Below the pieces are notes generated by a model. The model searched no databases. It was not told the DNA's origin and saw only the letters and a list, made by a program, of their open reading frames with translations. Of a stretch of DNA of 64,000 nucleotides, positions 34,218 through 42,872 are shown piece after piece. Source of the stretch: Arthrobacter sp. 131MFCol6.1 (GTDB taxonomy: Bacteria; Actinomycetota; Actinomycetes; Actinomycetales; Micrococcaceae); contig NZ_KB895549.1 of assembly GCF_000374925.1 (NCBI RefSeq), forward strand, positions 82,434 through 146,433, written 5' to 3'. Positions within the stretch are counted from its first letter, which is position 1; the number at the start of each line of letters is the position of its first letter. Position numbers and translations under genes: made by a program.

Positions 34218-34484
34218 TGGTATTCCTCCGGTCTGTGTCGAGCACGCTGTCTGGCGCACTGGTCTTAGTGTGGGCGGTCCCCGCCGGGCCGTCACCATCC
34301 GCGTCGAATGATTCCGATGGCGGCCCGCACCCGCTCAACGGTTGGAACTGGCCCGCGGACATGGGCTGGAACCGGACCTCGCGGTTGGATCCCAAGACCC
34401 ACTAAAGCGCCAACCGGAGATTGTCACATCATCCATTTCGGGTGAGCCCCCGTCCCTCCGGCACGTGTCAGGGCCACACAACAA

Positions 34485-34512
34485 GAGGCCGGAAGCAACG
34501 GCTTCCGGCCTC
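34485..34512. terminator. Terminator after the 44-aa Lys-rich gene
   Basis: Perfect 12-bp stem GAGGCCGGAAGC / GCTTCCGGCCTC with a 4-nt loop, followed on the plus strand by TCGATTTTT. It lies just past the stop of the minus-strand small gene. Confidence 0.75.
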
Positions 34513-34520
34513 TCGATTTT

Positions 34521-34655
34521 TCAGCGCTTCTTGATGTGTGCCACTGGGTCGGTGTGGGCATCAACGATGTGTTTCGCCTTTTTCTCTGCCCGTTTTTCCT
34601 TGATGGTTTTAACCGACTTCTTCGACACGCTCTGGTGCGGCGTCTTGTCAGGCAT
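34521..34655 (-). CDS. Small Lys-rich protein (44 aa)
   Basis: Reads MPDKTPHQSVSKKSVKTIKE, KRAEKKAKHIVDAHTDP and VAHIKKR. A good ribosome site (GAGGGAGA) stands 6 nt before ATG 34655 and a terminator follows. I recall similar small basic proteins in Arthrobacter genomes, without an assigned function; nucleic-acid binding is plausible from the charge. Confidence 0.7.
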   Translation of the reverse strand: MPDKTPHQSVSKKSVKTIKEKRAEKKAKHIVDAHTDPVAHIKKR

Positions 34656-34702
34656 GGTGCTCTCCCTCACGGCAGGGGCCAGGAGTAGCCCCGACTTTTA
34701 AG

Positions 34703-35074
34703 CTACGCCTCCGGAACCGCGGCGTCCACGATCCCTGCGAAACGGCTGCCGACGCCGTCGTACACGCTGCGCACGAGCCCGGGCCCGAGCACCGGGATGT
34801 CGCGTTCCTCGTGGTGCGCGCAGCAGACATAGGTGAAGTCCGGCCACCATTTTTTGGGCCGGGCCGCTTCGGAGAATCCGCAGACGGCGCAGGTGAGCTG
34901 GACCCAGACGGGCCGCTTGCCGGTGCGGTTTGCTTTGGACTGGACCAGCCACGCCGGCGGGTTGTCCAGCAGCTCGCCGAGCTCGGCCTCGGACAGCCGG
35001 GGCGGGATGCCGTGACGGTGCGCCATTTCCAGGGGAATGTCGAGGATCTGGGCTGCTTCACGTCGGGTAACCAT
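34703..35074 (-). CDS. Conserved hypothetical protein with Cys/His pairs
   Basis: 123 aa from GTG or ATG at about 35074 (VTRREAAQILDIPLEMAHRHGIP). Contains CAVCGF and YVCCAHHEE, a probable zinc site, and a C-terminal segment PVLGPGLVRSVYDGVGSRFAG. The N-terminus resembles an HTH-like helix pair. No specific function is known to me. Confidence 0.65.
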   Translation of the reverse strand: MVTRREAAQILDIPLEMAHRHGIPPRLSEAELGELLDNPPAWLVQSKANRTGKRPVWVQLTCAVCGFSEAARPKKWWPDFTYVCCAHHEERDIPVLGPGLVRSVYDGVGSRFAGIVDAAVPEA

Positions 35075-35161
35075 CCTTCAACGATACGGGAACGACGGCG
35101 GTCCGAAGCCACCCGAACGCCCCGGTGTAACGCTCGACACACCGGCGGCTGGCTGAGGTTT

Positions 35162-35533
35162 TCAGCCCGCGAGGGCAAGTCCCAGCGCCGCGGCCGCGAG
35201 CCCCGCGAGGAGGTTCGAGCCGATGTTGAGCGCCGCCGCCCGGTACCGCTCTTCGCTGACCAGGCGGACCGTCGCGGTGGTCCATGAGCTGAAGGTGGTC
35301 AGGCCCCCGGCGAGACCGGTTGCGATCGCGGCGTGCCAGTCTGCGCCCAGCTCCAGGTGGCCGGTCAGGCCGACGGACCAGCCGATGATGAAGGACCCGG
35401 CGACGTTGACAGTGAACGTCGCCCACGGCCAGTGCGGACGCGAGCCCTGATGGTGCGCAAACCAGGAGTCGACGGCGAACCGCAGGAGTGCGCCCGCCAC
35501 CCCGCATGCCCCGACCACGAGCGCGGTCATCAT
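35162..35533 (-). CDS. fluC: Fluoride channel subunit FluC/CrcB (second copy)
   Basis: A 123-aa, four-helix membrane protein exporting fluoride. Family motifs: GVAGALLRF, VNVAGSFIIGW (the N-x-x-GS turn) and GLAGGLTTFSSWTT (the TTFS pore motif). ATG 35533 overlaps the stop of the first copy (ATGA). Two adjacent copies suggest a heterodimeric dual-topology channel. Confidence 0.93.
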   Translation of the reverse strand: MMTALVVGACGVAGALLRFAVDSWFAHHQGSRPHWPWATFTVNVAGSFIIGWSVGLTGHLELGADWHAAIATGLAGGLTTFSSWTTATVRLVSEERYRAAALNIGSNLLAGLAAAALGLALAG

Positions 35534-35979
35534 TGGGCACCGCCGCGGAGGTCGGCAATCGCCTTGCCGGTTTTCCAGCCGGCGGCCGCCGCCCCCAGGC
35601 CCAGGACGAGCGAGAGTCCGAGGTAAGCCAGCCACGTGGCGTGGAAGCCGCCGCGGATCTGCTGGTCAACGGCGATCACCAGCGCCGAAAAGGTGGTGAA
35701 GGACCCCAAGAGGCCGGGGCCGATGCCGGCCCGCAGCCAGAATGCCGTCTGCGGCCGCGCGATCCAGAGAGTGGTCAGCGTGGCCAGGATGAAACTCCCG
35801 GACACATTGATCGCCAATGTGGTCCACGGCACCGCGCCGGCGCTTTCCGGAAAAATCAGGCCGGCGCCGAAACGCAGCTCGGTTCCGATCAGCCCGCCGA
35901 CGGCGACGGCGGACCAGGCCTTCCAGCCCGGGACGCCGGGGCGCGGCACGGCCCGGCGTTCGTCCAGCGCACCCTTCAC
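35530..35979 (-). CDS. fluC: Fluoride channel subunit FluC/CrcB (first copy)
   Basis: 149 aa. Motifs GGLIGTELRFGAG, LAINVSGSFILA and GLLGSFTTFSAL are those of the fluoride channel family; the first Arg motif and the TTFS motif are intact. The GTG start at 35979 follows the mntR stop directly (TGAGTG), with GGAGGG supplied by the end of mntR. It is thus tied to the manganese genes by transcription. Confidence 0.93.
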   Translation of the reverse strand: MKGALDERRAVPRPGVPGWKAWSAVAVGGLIGTELRFGAGLIFPESAGAVPWTTLAINVSGSFILATLTTLWIARPQTAFWLRAGIGPGLLGSFTTFSALVIAVDQQIRGGFHATWLAYLGLSLVLGLGAAAAGWKTGKAIADLRGGAQ

Positions 35980-36693
35980 TCAGCCCTCCGTGACGCTGCA
36001 GCCGGCGTGCGCGGCTTCGCTGTGGACCCAGAGGGCCGAGGCGACTTCGTCGGCGAAATCGAATTCGCGCGGTGCCGCGGCGGAACCGATCCGCACCACC
36101 ATGGGGCCGCCGAAGGGCCGCCGGCCCACCACCTCCACTTCGGCGTCGAGGTCGATGTCCTCGGCGGCGAGATAGCGCAGGAGTTCCGGGTTCTCGTCGC
36201 TGATCCGGGTGATCCGGCCGGTGTGGCCGTCGTCGAGTTCGCTCAGGCGGTGGGCGGCGGGCATCAGCACCGAGCCGTCCGCTGCCGGGATGGGATCGCC
36301 GTGGGGGTCCCGGGTAGGGTTCCCCAGCTTGGCCGCCATCCGTTCAATGAAGGTGTCAGAGACGGCGTGCTCCAGGAGCTCGGCTTCGTCGTGGACCTCG
36401 TCCCAGCGGTACCCGAGCTCCCGAACGAGGAAAGTCTCGATCAGCCGGTGCCGCCGGACCATGGACAGGGCGAGCCGGACTCCATCGCTGGTGAGCGTGA
36501 CGGCGCTGTAGGGCTTGTGGTCTACGAGGCCTTGGTCCTTGAGTTTGCGGACCATTTCCGAAACCGAGGAGTTGGCGACGCCCAGGCGCTGCGCCAGCTG
36601 CGTGGAGGTGATGGGCTTGCGCTGCCACTCGGTGAACGAATAGATGACCTTGACGTAGTCCTCGATCGAGGAGGAGGGCGTACTGGTCTTCAC
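35980..36693 (-). CDS. mntR: DtxR/MntR-family metal-dependent repressor
   Basis: 237 aa from GTG 36693 (VKTSTPSSSIEDYVKVIYSF). N-terminal winged helix with ITSTQLAQRLGVANSSVSEMVRKLKDQGLV, dimerisation/metal domain with RRHRLIETFLV, HDEAELLEHAVSDTFIERM and a C-terminal FeoA/SH3-like domain (LDAEVEVVGRRPFGG). It lies 16 nt after mntH in the same transcript, so it most likely senses Mn(II) and represses mntH. Confidence 0.9.
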   Translation of the reverse strand: MKTSTPSSSIEDYVKVIYSFTEWQRKPITSTQLAQRLGVANSSVSEMVRKLKDQGLVDHKPYSAVTLTSDGVRLALSMVRRHRLIETFLVRELGYRWDEVHDEAELLEHAVSDTFIERMAAKLGNPTRDPHGDPIPAADGSVLMPAAHRLSELDDGHTGRITRISDENPELLRYLAAEDIDLDAEVEVVGRRPFGGPMVVRIGSAAAPREFDFADEVASALWVHSEAAHAGCSVTEG

Positions 36694-36709
36694 AGACCTA
36701 AGCCTACCG

Positions 36710-37999
36710 TCAGCTGCCTCCGGAGAAAGTGAGCCACAGCAGGACCAGGTTGAGTGCCACGACGAGGACCACGCTGATGATGGCTGCGATTCGGAGGGCA
36801 GGGCCGTCGGCAAACCGGCCCATGAGGGCCTTGTTGCTGGTCAGCATCACCAGCGGGACCAGGACAAAGGGAATCCCGAAGCTGAGGACGACCTGGCTCA
36901 GGACCAGTGCCCAGGTGGGGTCGAAGCCCACCGCCAGCAGCACGACGGCGGGAATGAGGGTCACGACGCGCCGGGCCATGACGGGAATCCGGATCTTGAG
37001 CAGGCCCTGCATGATGGAGCCGCCGGCATAGCAGCCCACCGAGGTCGATGCCAGGCCGGAGGCGAGCAGCCCGACAGCGAAGACCACGCCGACGATCGGG
37101 CCGAGGTTGGCGGTGATGGCGGCGTGCGCGCCCTCGATTGTGTCCGTGCCCTCTTCGCCGCCGAGAGTGGAGGCGGCCAGGAGCAGCATGCCGATGTTGA
37201 CCAGTCCGGCGATCGCGAGTGCGGCCACGACGTCGAACCGGGTGGCCCGGACCAGGCGCGCGATGGCTGCCGGGGGAACATGCAGGTGTTCGTCCGGCCG
37301 GTGCCGGTCCCGGGACAGGGCAGAGTGGACGTAGATGGCGTGCGGCATGACGGTGGCCCCGAGCATGCTGGCGGCCAAGAGGACAGTGTCCGGGCCCTGG
37401 AAGCCGGGCATGAGCCCGGCCAGGGCGGCCCCCGGATCTGGCGGGCTGATGAACAGCCCGGCCAGGAAGCCGATAGTGATGATGCCGAGGAGGAACATGA
37501 TGATGAATTCGAACGGCCGCTGTTTCTGCCGGGCCTGGACGGCGAGCAGGAGCATGGAAACGGCACCGACAATCAAGGCGCCAAGGGGGAGCGGGAGGCC
37601 GAAAAGCAGGTACAGGGCGATAGCGCCGCCCACCACCTCAGCGAGGTCGGTGGCGGCGGCGACAACTTCGGCCTGCACCCAGAAAGCGCGGCGCCAGAAC
37701 GGCTTAAGCCGTTCACCAAGGATCTCCGGAAGGCTCTTGCCCGTGACGATCCCGAGCTTGGCGGACTGGTACTGGACGAGGACGGCCATGACGTTGGCGG
37801 CCACGAGGACCCACACCAGCAGGTAGCCGTACTGCGCGCCGGCGGTCAGGTTGGCGGCCAAGTTTCCGGGGTCCACGTAGGCGATCGATGCCACGAACGC
37901 CGGCCCCAACAGGCCGATCAGCGCCCTGCGGGCACCCGGGTGTTTGTAGGTGGGGGCGAGGTCCTGCGCCGGTTGCCCGTGTCCTTTTACCTCCAGCAC
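36710..37999 (-). CDS. mntH: Nramp-type Mn(II)/divalent metal transporter
   Basis: About 429 aa with 11 membrane segments. Nramp metal-site motifs are intact: DPGN in SIAYVDPGNLAANLT and MPH in GATVMPHAIYVHS. GTG 37999 (MLEVKGHG) is preferred because AGGAG lies 6 nt ahead; a longer frame from TTG 38071 lacks a ribosome site. It heads the mntH-mntR-fluC-fluC transcript, and a MntR-type site lies upstream. Confidence 0.9.
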   Translation of the reverse strand: MLEVKGHGQPAQDLAPTYKHPGARRALIGLLGPAFVASIAYVDPGNLAANLTAGAQYGYLLVWVLVAANVMAVLVQYQSAKLGIVTGKSLPEILGERLKPFWRRAFWVQAEVVAAATDLAEVVGGAIALYLLFGLPLPLGALIVGAVSMLLLAVQARQKQRPFEFIIMFLLGIITIGFLAGLFISPPDPGAALAGLMPGFQGPDTVLLAASMLGATVMPHAIYVHSALSRDRHRPDEHLHVPPAAIARLVRATRFDVVAALAIAGLVNIGMLLLAASTLGGEEGTDTIEGAHAAITANLGPIVGVVFAVGLLASGLASTSVGCYAGGSIMQGLLKIRIPVMARRVVTLIPAVVLLAVGFDPTWALVLSQVVLSFGIPFVLVPLVMLTSNKALMGRFADGPALRIAAIISVVLVVALNLVLLWLTFSGGS

Positions 38000-38092
38000 T
38001 GCCAGCTCCTGTGATTGGCGCGTCCGCGTTGACGCGATGATCGGCGCAGGCTGGAAAACAGCCGGCGTCAAAGTTCCATACGCCTACAAGTA

Positions 38093-38112
38093 ATTATTAG
38101 GCATACCGAAAC
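38093..38112 (-). promoter_or_regulatory. Candidate MntR/DtxR operator upstream of mntH
   Basis: On the minus strand TTTCGGTATGCCTAATAA, an imperfect palindrome of the DtxR/MntR type (GGTATGCC centre, CCTAA half site). About 95 nt before the mntH GTG. A related CCTAAGCCTA sits at the mntH-mntR junction. Confidence 0.5.
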
Positions 38113-38165
38113 AATAAGCCCGGCGGGGCCTTGCATGCAATCCGGGAATCCGGGGGGAGCGGGCA

Positions 38166-38978
38166 TCAGGCCCGGAATGCCCGCCACGTCTGGGTGAGGT
38201 AAGGCAGTCGGAGCACGTCGCCTGGGGTGTGCCCCAAGTGCTCGTGCAGGTACCAGGAGAGGTTGGCCATGACCTTGGCCCGGGTGGAGTCCGATGCCGC
38301 GAGGTAGTAGCTGCGGGACTTGGTCAGCTCCTGGATGTCCTCCGTGGTGACGGAATCCTCCCACCGCGTCACGTGGCTCTCCAGCCCGGTGAACTCGGGG
38401 CCCACAGCGGGGCGGAAGTGTGGTTTGAGGACGTCCCCCGCGTGCATGATCCGGGAGAGGCGGTGCACCCAGGGCACGCTGGTGTCCAGCTGGTTCCAGA
38501 TCAGGCCCAGCACTCCGTGCGGCCGCAGGATCCGGGCAATCTCGATGCTGGCCAGGGCAGGGTCGCACCAGTGCCACGCCTGGGCGACCGTGACGAGGTC
38601 GAAAGACTCCGGCTCGAGACCGGAGTCCTCGGCGCTGCCCTCGATGGCGATGACGTCCGGCAGGGTCCGGCGCAACTGCTCGAGCATGTCGGCGGAGGGG
38701 TCCACAGCCACCGTGTCCAGTCCGCGTTCTGCCAGGAGCGCAGTGAACTTCCCGGTGCCGGCGCCAATGTCCGCGGCGTCCTTGGCCCCCGCCGGGACCA
38801 GCCAGCCGGCCGACTCCTGCGGATAGCCGGGGCGGACGCGTTCATAGTGTTCCCCGCCGTCCTGGAAGCTTTGCCCGAGTTCCTGGCGCCGCCCGCTGTG
38901 CAGCTTAGGTCCGCTGTGCAGCTTAGGTCCACTGTGCAGCCTGGCTTCACTGTGCAGCCTGGGGCCGGCGCTTGCCAC
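38166..38978 (-). CDS. Class I SAM-dependent methyltransferase
   Basis: 270 aa. Rossmann SAM site DIGAGTGKFTALL, then VAVDPSADML, IEGSAED and FDLVTVAQAWHW (motifs I-IV). GTG 38978 has AAGGAGA at 6 nt. The first 30 residues hold a tandem repeat (LHSEARLHSGPKLHSGPKLH) coded by an 18-nt repeat unit, unusual for this family and possibly strain-variable. It is downstream of the SAM-regulated aminotransferase but separated by about 80 nt. Confidence 0.85.
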   Translation of the reverse strand: MASAGPRLHSEARLHSGPKLHSGPKLHSGRRQELGQSFQDGGEHYERVRPGYPQESAGWLVPAGAKDAADIGAGTGKFTALLAERGLDTVAVDPSADMLEQLRRTLPDVIAIEGSAEDSGLEPESFDLVTVAQAWHWCDPALASIEIARILRPHGVLGLIWNQLDTSVPWVHRLSRIMHAGDVLKPHFRPAVGPEFTGLESHVTRWEDSVTTEDIQELTKSRSYYLAASDSTRAKVMANLSWYLHEHLGHTPGDVLRLPYLTQTWRAFRA

Positions 38979-39058
38979 GTGCGATCTCCTTCGGAAGGTC
39001 CTGCTTGTTTCAGGTACCTTTCGAATTTACCGCACCGGCGCCGGGCTCTGATCCTGCG

Positions 39059-40522
39059 CTAGTCCAGGGTGCAGGGCGCGGCGCCGGCGGTGCCCGGGGT
39101 GTTCGGCGCCCAATGGGGGTAGCTGCGGGTGTCGTTGGCCGGCACCCAGCGGCCGGCGTCCACCACGTAATCCCAGCCGAGTCCGTTCTGCCGCAGCTGC
39201 TGCAGGCCGGCCAGCAGGCGTTCGGCATCCTCCAGCCGCGAGCCCAGCCCGAAGCTGGCCCGCAGGGAGCCGGCGGGCAGGCCGAGCCGCTTGAGCAGCG
39301 GGTGGGCGCAGAATCGGCCGTCGCGCAGGCCAATGCCGTGTTCGGCCGACAGGTAGGCGGCCACCAGCCCGGCGTCGAAGCCTTCCACGGAAAAGTTCAC
39401 GACGCCGATCGTGCCGGGGCCTGCCTGGCCGTCTTCGGGGGAAGAAACGGAAGGCGAATCGGCAAAGATCCGGTGCACGGTCACTCCGTCGATGCCCTGG
39501 AGGCCTTCGACGAGGAAGGACCGGATGGCGTCCTCGTGGCCCTGCCACTGCTCCGGGTCCAGGGCTGCAATGACCTGGGTGGCACGGGCGAGGGCCGCCG
39601 CGCCAAGGACGTTCGGCGAGCCGCCCTCGTGCCGGGCAGGTCCCGTGGTCCAGCTGACGGAGTCGAGCCGGGCGTCGCGGACAGCGCCGCCGCCGGCCAG
39701 GTGCGGGGTGCCGGCGTCGAGCCAGTCCGTCCGGCCCACCAGCACGCCCGCGCCGAACGGGGCGTACAGCTTGTGCCCAGAGAAGGCGAGGTAGTCGACG
39801 CCGTCCGCGGCGATGTTAATCCGCCGGTGCGGGGCCAGCTGCGCGGCGTCGACAGCGATCCTGGCGCCGTATTCGTGTGCCAGCGCGGCCAGGGTCCGGA
39901 TCGGCAGGATCTCCCCGGTGACGTTCGAAGCCCCGGTGACGGCCAGCAGGCTGACATCGCCGCGCGCCAGCTCCTCGCGCAGGCGGTCCACCGTGGCCGC
40001 GAGGGTGGGGGCGGCCACGACGCTGCGGTGCGGGACATTCTGCCAGGGCAGGAGGTTGGCGTGGTGCTCGATGTCGAGGTAGACGACCTCGCCCGCGGGC
40101 CGCCCGTCGCGCAGCGGCAGGCAGCCCGCGAGCAGGTTCAGGGAATCGGTGGTGTTGCGGGTGAAGATCACGGAATCGTCCGGCCGGCCGCCCACGAAAT
40201 CCCGCACGATGTCCCGGGCGTTCTCGTAGACGGACGTGCTGATCTGCGATGCGTAGCCGGCGCCGCGGTGCACGCTGGCGTAGTACGGCAGGATTTCGTT
40301 CAGGTAGGCCGAGACCACGGACAGGGCCGGGGCGGAGGCGCCGTAGTCGAGGTTGGCGTAGCGGGTGTGGCCGCCGGTGATCAGCGGCGCCTGGATTTCC
40401 GCCCCGGTGACGGCGGCCAGCGGGCGGGCCGCGAGGGCGAGGCGGCCATCAGCCTGCCCTGCAGAGTGTTCTGCACCGGCGGCATGGAATTCGGGGGCAA
40501 CGGGGAAAATGGCAGTTGTCAT
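39059..40522 (-). CDS. Class V aminotransferase / cysteine-desulfurase-like PLP enzyme
   Basis: 487 aa. PLP fold type I: EHHANLLPWQ, VDAAQLAPHRRI (cofactor Asp) and the Schiff-base Lys in FSGHKLYAPFGAG. Similar to SufS/Csd but with an extended C-terminus. The SAM-IV riboswitch in its leader places it in methionine/cysteine metabolism: a desulfurase, or an aminotransferase/lyase for a sulfur amino acid. ATG 40522 is the start. Confidence 0.8.
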   Translation of the reverse strand: MTTAIFPVAPEFHAAGAEHSAGQADGRLALAARPLAAVTGAEIQAPLITGGHTRYANLDYGASAPALSVVSAYLNEILPYYASVHRGAGYASQISTSVYENARDIVRDFVGGRPDDSVIFTRNTTDSLNLLAGCLPLRDGRPAGEVVYLDIEHHANLLPWQNVPHRSVVAAPTLAATVDRLREELARGDVSLLAVTGASNVTGEILPIRTLAALAHEYGARIAVDAAQLAPHRRINIAADGVDYLAFSGHKLYAPFGAGVLVGRTDWLDAGTPHLAGGGAVRDARLDSVSWTTGPARHEGGSPNVLGAAALARATQVIAALDPEQWQGHEDAIRSFLVEGLQGIDGVTVHRIFADSPSVSSPEDGQAGPGTIGVVNFSVEGFDAGLVAAYLSAEHGIGLRDGRFCAHPLLKRLGLPAGSLRASFGLGSRLEDAERLLAGLQQLRQNGLGWDYVVDAGRWVPANDTRSYPHWAPNTPGTAGAAPCTLD

Positions 40523-40589
40523 GGGACCTCACTCGAACAGGACCCCACACCGTGGGAATCCGCGCTTGCCGGGTCCGTTCCGGACCGGC

Positions 40590-40672
40590 CAGGTCGTCAC
40601 CCGGGGCACCCCACCGCGACTGGAGGGTTGCCGGCCAGCAAACCGGGGTTTAGCGCTGGCACTCGTGACCTG
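40590..40672 (-). ncRNA. SAM-IV riboswitch
   Basis: Read on the minus strand: GGTCACGAGTGCCAGCG at the 5' end, CCCCGGTTTGCTGG-CCGGCAACCCTCC in the core, GCGGTGGGGTGCCCCGGG, then TGACGACC closing P1 with GGTC. This matches the actinobacterial SAM-IV consensus; the 3' hairpin GGTCCGGAACGGACC (to about 40570) probably belongs to the expression platform or P5. It lies 70 nt before the aminotransferase ATG, and SAM would repress it. Confidence 0.85.
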
Positions 40673-40763
40673 CATCGAGCGTAGGACATCCGCGCAGCCG
40701 GGGAAAAGGCGGCCGCCGATTGTGAAGCGGATTATTACGGGCGCGGCCAAAACGCGCTGTGGC

Positions 40764-40818
40764 CGAACAAACGGCGGCGGCGGCCCCGCAATGGGGGTCC
40801 GCCGCCGCCGTTTGTTCG
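40764..40818 (-). terminator. Terminator after hisN
   Basis: A long GC-rich hairpin with arms CGAACAAACGGCGGCGGCGG / CCGCCGCCGCCGTTTGTTCG, 30 nt past the hisN stop. Ends the doxX-aroA-rsgA-hisN transcript. Confidence 0.8.
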
Positions 40819-40849
40819 ATGAACCAGGGGCTTGGATCAGTGGTTTGGT

Positions 40850-41680
40850 TCAGTTGCTGGGGTGGGCCGGGAAGAGGTCGTCGAGACCGGGGTTGAGCCG
40901 CTTGAGGACTTCCGAGTGCAGGATCGAATTGGTGGCCAGGGCATTGCCGCCGAAGGGTCCGTCCTCGCCCTCGAGCGAGGTGAAGCGGCCGCCGGCCTCG
41001 GTCACGATCGGCACCAGGGCGGCCATGTCGTAGAGGTTCAGCTCGGGCTCGCAGGCGATGTCCACGGCACCCTCGGCCACGAGGCAGTAGGACCAGAAGT
41101 CACCGTAGGCGCGGGTCCGCCACACTTCCTCGGTCAGGCCCAGGAACTCATCCAGGTTCCCGCGTTCCTTCCAGCCGCCAAGGCTGGAGTAGGACAGCGA
41201 GGCGTCCTCGAGATTGGAGACATTGGATACCTTCAACCGTGTGGCGGCGGCGAGCGAGCGGCCCGTGTAGGCGCCCGCACCCTTGGCGGCCCACCAGCGC
41301 TTGCCCAGTGCCGGCGCGCTGACGACGCCGACCACCGGCTCGCCCTCATCGACGAGGGCGATCAGGGTGGCCCAGACCGGGACGCCGCGGACAAAGTTCT
41401 TGGTGCCGTCGATCGGGTCGATGATCCACCGGCGGGAACCGTGGCCCGAGCTGCCGAATTCCTCGCCCAGGACCGCGTCCCGCGGACGTGACCGGGAGAG
41501 CTGGCCGCGGATGGCCTCTTCCGCGGACTTGTCGGCATCGGTGACGGGTGTGAGGTCGGGCTTCGTCTCGATCCGAAGGTCGAGCGCCTTGAAGCGGCTC
41601 ATGGTCTGGGAATCGACCGAATCTGCCAGTACATGGGCAAGGCGCAGGTCATCGTTGTAGCTCGAAGCGGGTTGGCTCAT
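40850..41680 (-). CDS. hisN: Histidinol-phosphatase (inositol monophosphatase family)
   Basis: 276 aa. Mg-dependent phosphatase motifs [17 protein letters not shown] and the C-terminal [18 protein letters not shown]. In actinobacteria this subfamily (HisN) performs the last phosphatase step of histidine biosynthesis. It follows rsgA by 76 nt. ATG 41680 fits the family N-terminus. Confidence 0.87.
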   Translation of the reverse strand: MSQPASSYNDDLRLAHVLADSVDSQTMSRFKALDLRIETKPDLTPVTDADKSAEEAIRGQLSRSRPRDAVLGEEFGSSGHGSRRWIIDPIDGTKNFVRGVPVWATLIALVDEGEPVVGVVSAPALGKRWWAAKGAGAYTGRSLAAATRLKVSNVSNLEDASLSYSSLGGWKERGNLDEFLGLTEEVWRTRAYGDFWSYCLVAEGAVDIACEPELNLYDMAALVPIVTEAGGRFTSLEGEDGPFGGNALATNSILHSEVLKRLNPGLDDLFPAHPSN

Positions 41681-41756
41681 GGTTCCAAACTACCGTCAAA
41701 CCGGGCTGCCGGGCGGGAGGCCGCGGCACGGTGCCGCAGCCCGGTTGCCGGGCCGG

Positions 41757-42872
41757 CTAGGAGACGGTGCCCAGTTCCTTGGTTTCCTGTGCTTCCATCC
41801 GCGGGTCCGTGCCCAGCAGCCGGCGCAGGGACGCGAGCCTGGCCGGTCCCGAGGGCCCCGCGTGCCCGGCCGCAACCCATTTGTCGACGCCGCAGTTGAC
41901 GGCGGTGGAGTCATGCTTGCAGCCGCGTTCGCAGTCATCGGTTCCCGGTTCCAGGTCCGGGAAGGAACGCAGGATCCGGTCCGGGTCCACGTGGGCCAGG
42001 CCGAAGGACCGGATGCCGGGGGTGTCGATGATCCAGCTGCCCGCCGGGGCATCGTTGACCTTGAGCGCCAGTGCCGAGGAGGACGTGTGGCGGCCGCGGC
42101 CGGTTACCGCGTTCACGCCTCCCGTGGCCCGCTCGGCCCCGGTCAGGGCGTTGACCATGGTGGACTTGCCGACGCCGGAATGGCCCAGCATCACGGTGAC
42201 CTTGCCGTCGAGGTAGTCGCGCAGCTGGGACACCGCGTCCTTGTCGAGCCGGGCGGAGAGCCCGTCGTCGGAGCGGGCGTCGATGCCGGAAGCGGCGGAG
42301 TCCGCGGTCTTGGAGATGATGACGGGAAAATCGAGGTGCTGGTAGTTGGACAGCAGCTCGGCGGGATCCTTGACGTCGGCCTTGGTGACGAGCAGCAGCG
42401 GCTCAATGCCGGCGTCGTACGCGGCCACCAGTGCGCGGTCGATAAAACCGGTCCGCGGCTCGGGGTTGGCGGCGGCGACCACCACCACCAGCTGGTCGGC
42501 GTTGGCTACGACGGCGCGTTCGATCGGGTCCGTGTCGTCGGCGCTGCGGCGCAACAGTGTCTTGCGGTCCTGGATCTTGACCAGCCGCGCGAGGGTGTCG
42601 GGCTCGCCGGTGACGTCGCCGACCAGGGAGACGAAGTCGCCGGCAACCACGGGGTTGCGGCGCAACTCCCGGGCGCGGGCCGCGATGATCTTGCGTTCGT
42701 CCGGGGTCCCTTCGCCGACGACGGCGGTGTAGCGGCCGCGGTCAACGGTGATGATGCGTCCGGTGACGGCGTCATCGTAGCTGGGCCGGTCCTTGGTGCG
42801 GGGGCGGGTGCCCTTCTTGTTCGGCCGGATCCGGACGTCGGACTCGTCCCAGGAATCAGTGCTGCGTGCCAC
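41757..42872 (-). CDS. rsgA: Ribosome small-subunit GTPase RsgA
   Basis: 371 aa. Circularly permuted GTPase order: G4 TKAD before G1 GHSGVGKST and G3 DTPGIRSFG, preceded by an OB fold ([16 protein letters not shown]). The C-terminal zinc finger is [16 protein letters not shown]. It acts in late 30S maturation. GTG 42872 ([20 protein letters not shown]) fits the family and overlaps the aroA stop by 17 nt; ATG 42887 is an alternative. Confidence 0.92.
   Translation of the reverse strand: MARSTDSWDESDVRIRPNKKGTRPRTKDRPSYDDAVTGRIITVDRGRYTAVVGEGTPDERKIIAARARELRRNPVVAGDFVSLVGDVTGEPDTLARLVKIQDRKTLLRRSADDTDPIERAVVANADQLVVVVAAANPEPRTGFIDRALVAAYDAGIEPLLLVTKADVKDPAELLSNYQHLDFPVIISKTADSAASGIDARSDDGLSARLDKDAVSQLRDYLDGKVTVMLGHSGVGKSTMVNALTGAERATGGVNAVTGRGRHTSSSALALKVNDAPAGSWIIDTPGIRSFGLAHVDPDRILRSFPDLEPGTDDCERGCKHDSTAVNCGVDKWVAAGHAGPSGPARLASLRRLLGTDPRMEAQETKELGTVS

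Noticed and set aside
33318..34268. 316-codon plus-strand frame through the SHOCT and DUF6325 genes
   Set aside because: Antisense shadow; minus-strand genes have good ribosome sites and known domains.
38972..40684. 570-codon plus-strand frame opposite the class V aminotransferase
   Set aside because: Antisense shadow; no family features, and it would run across the SAM-IV riboswitch.
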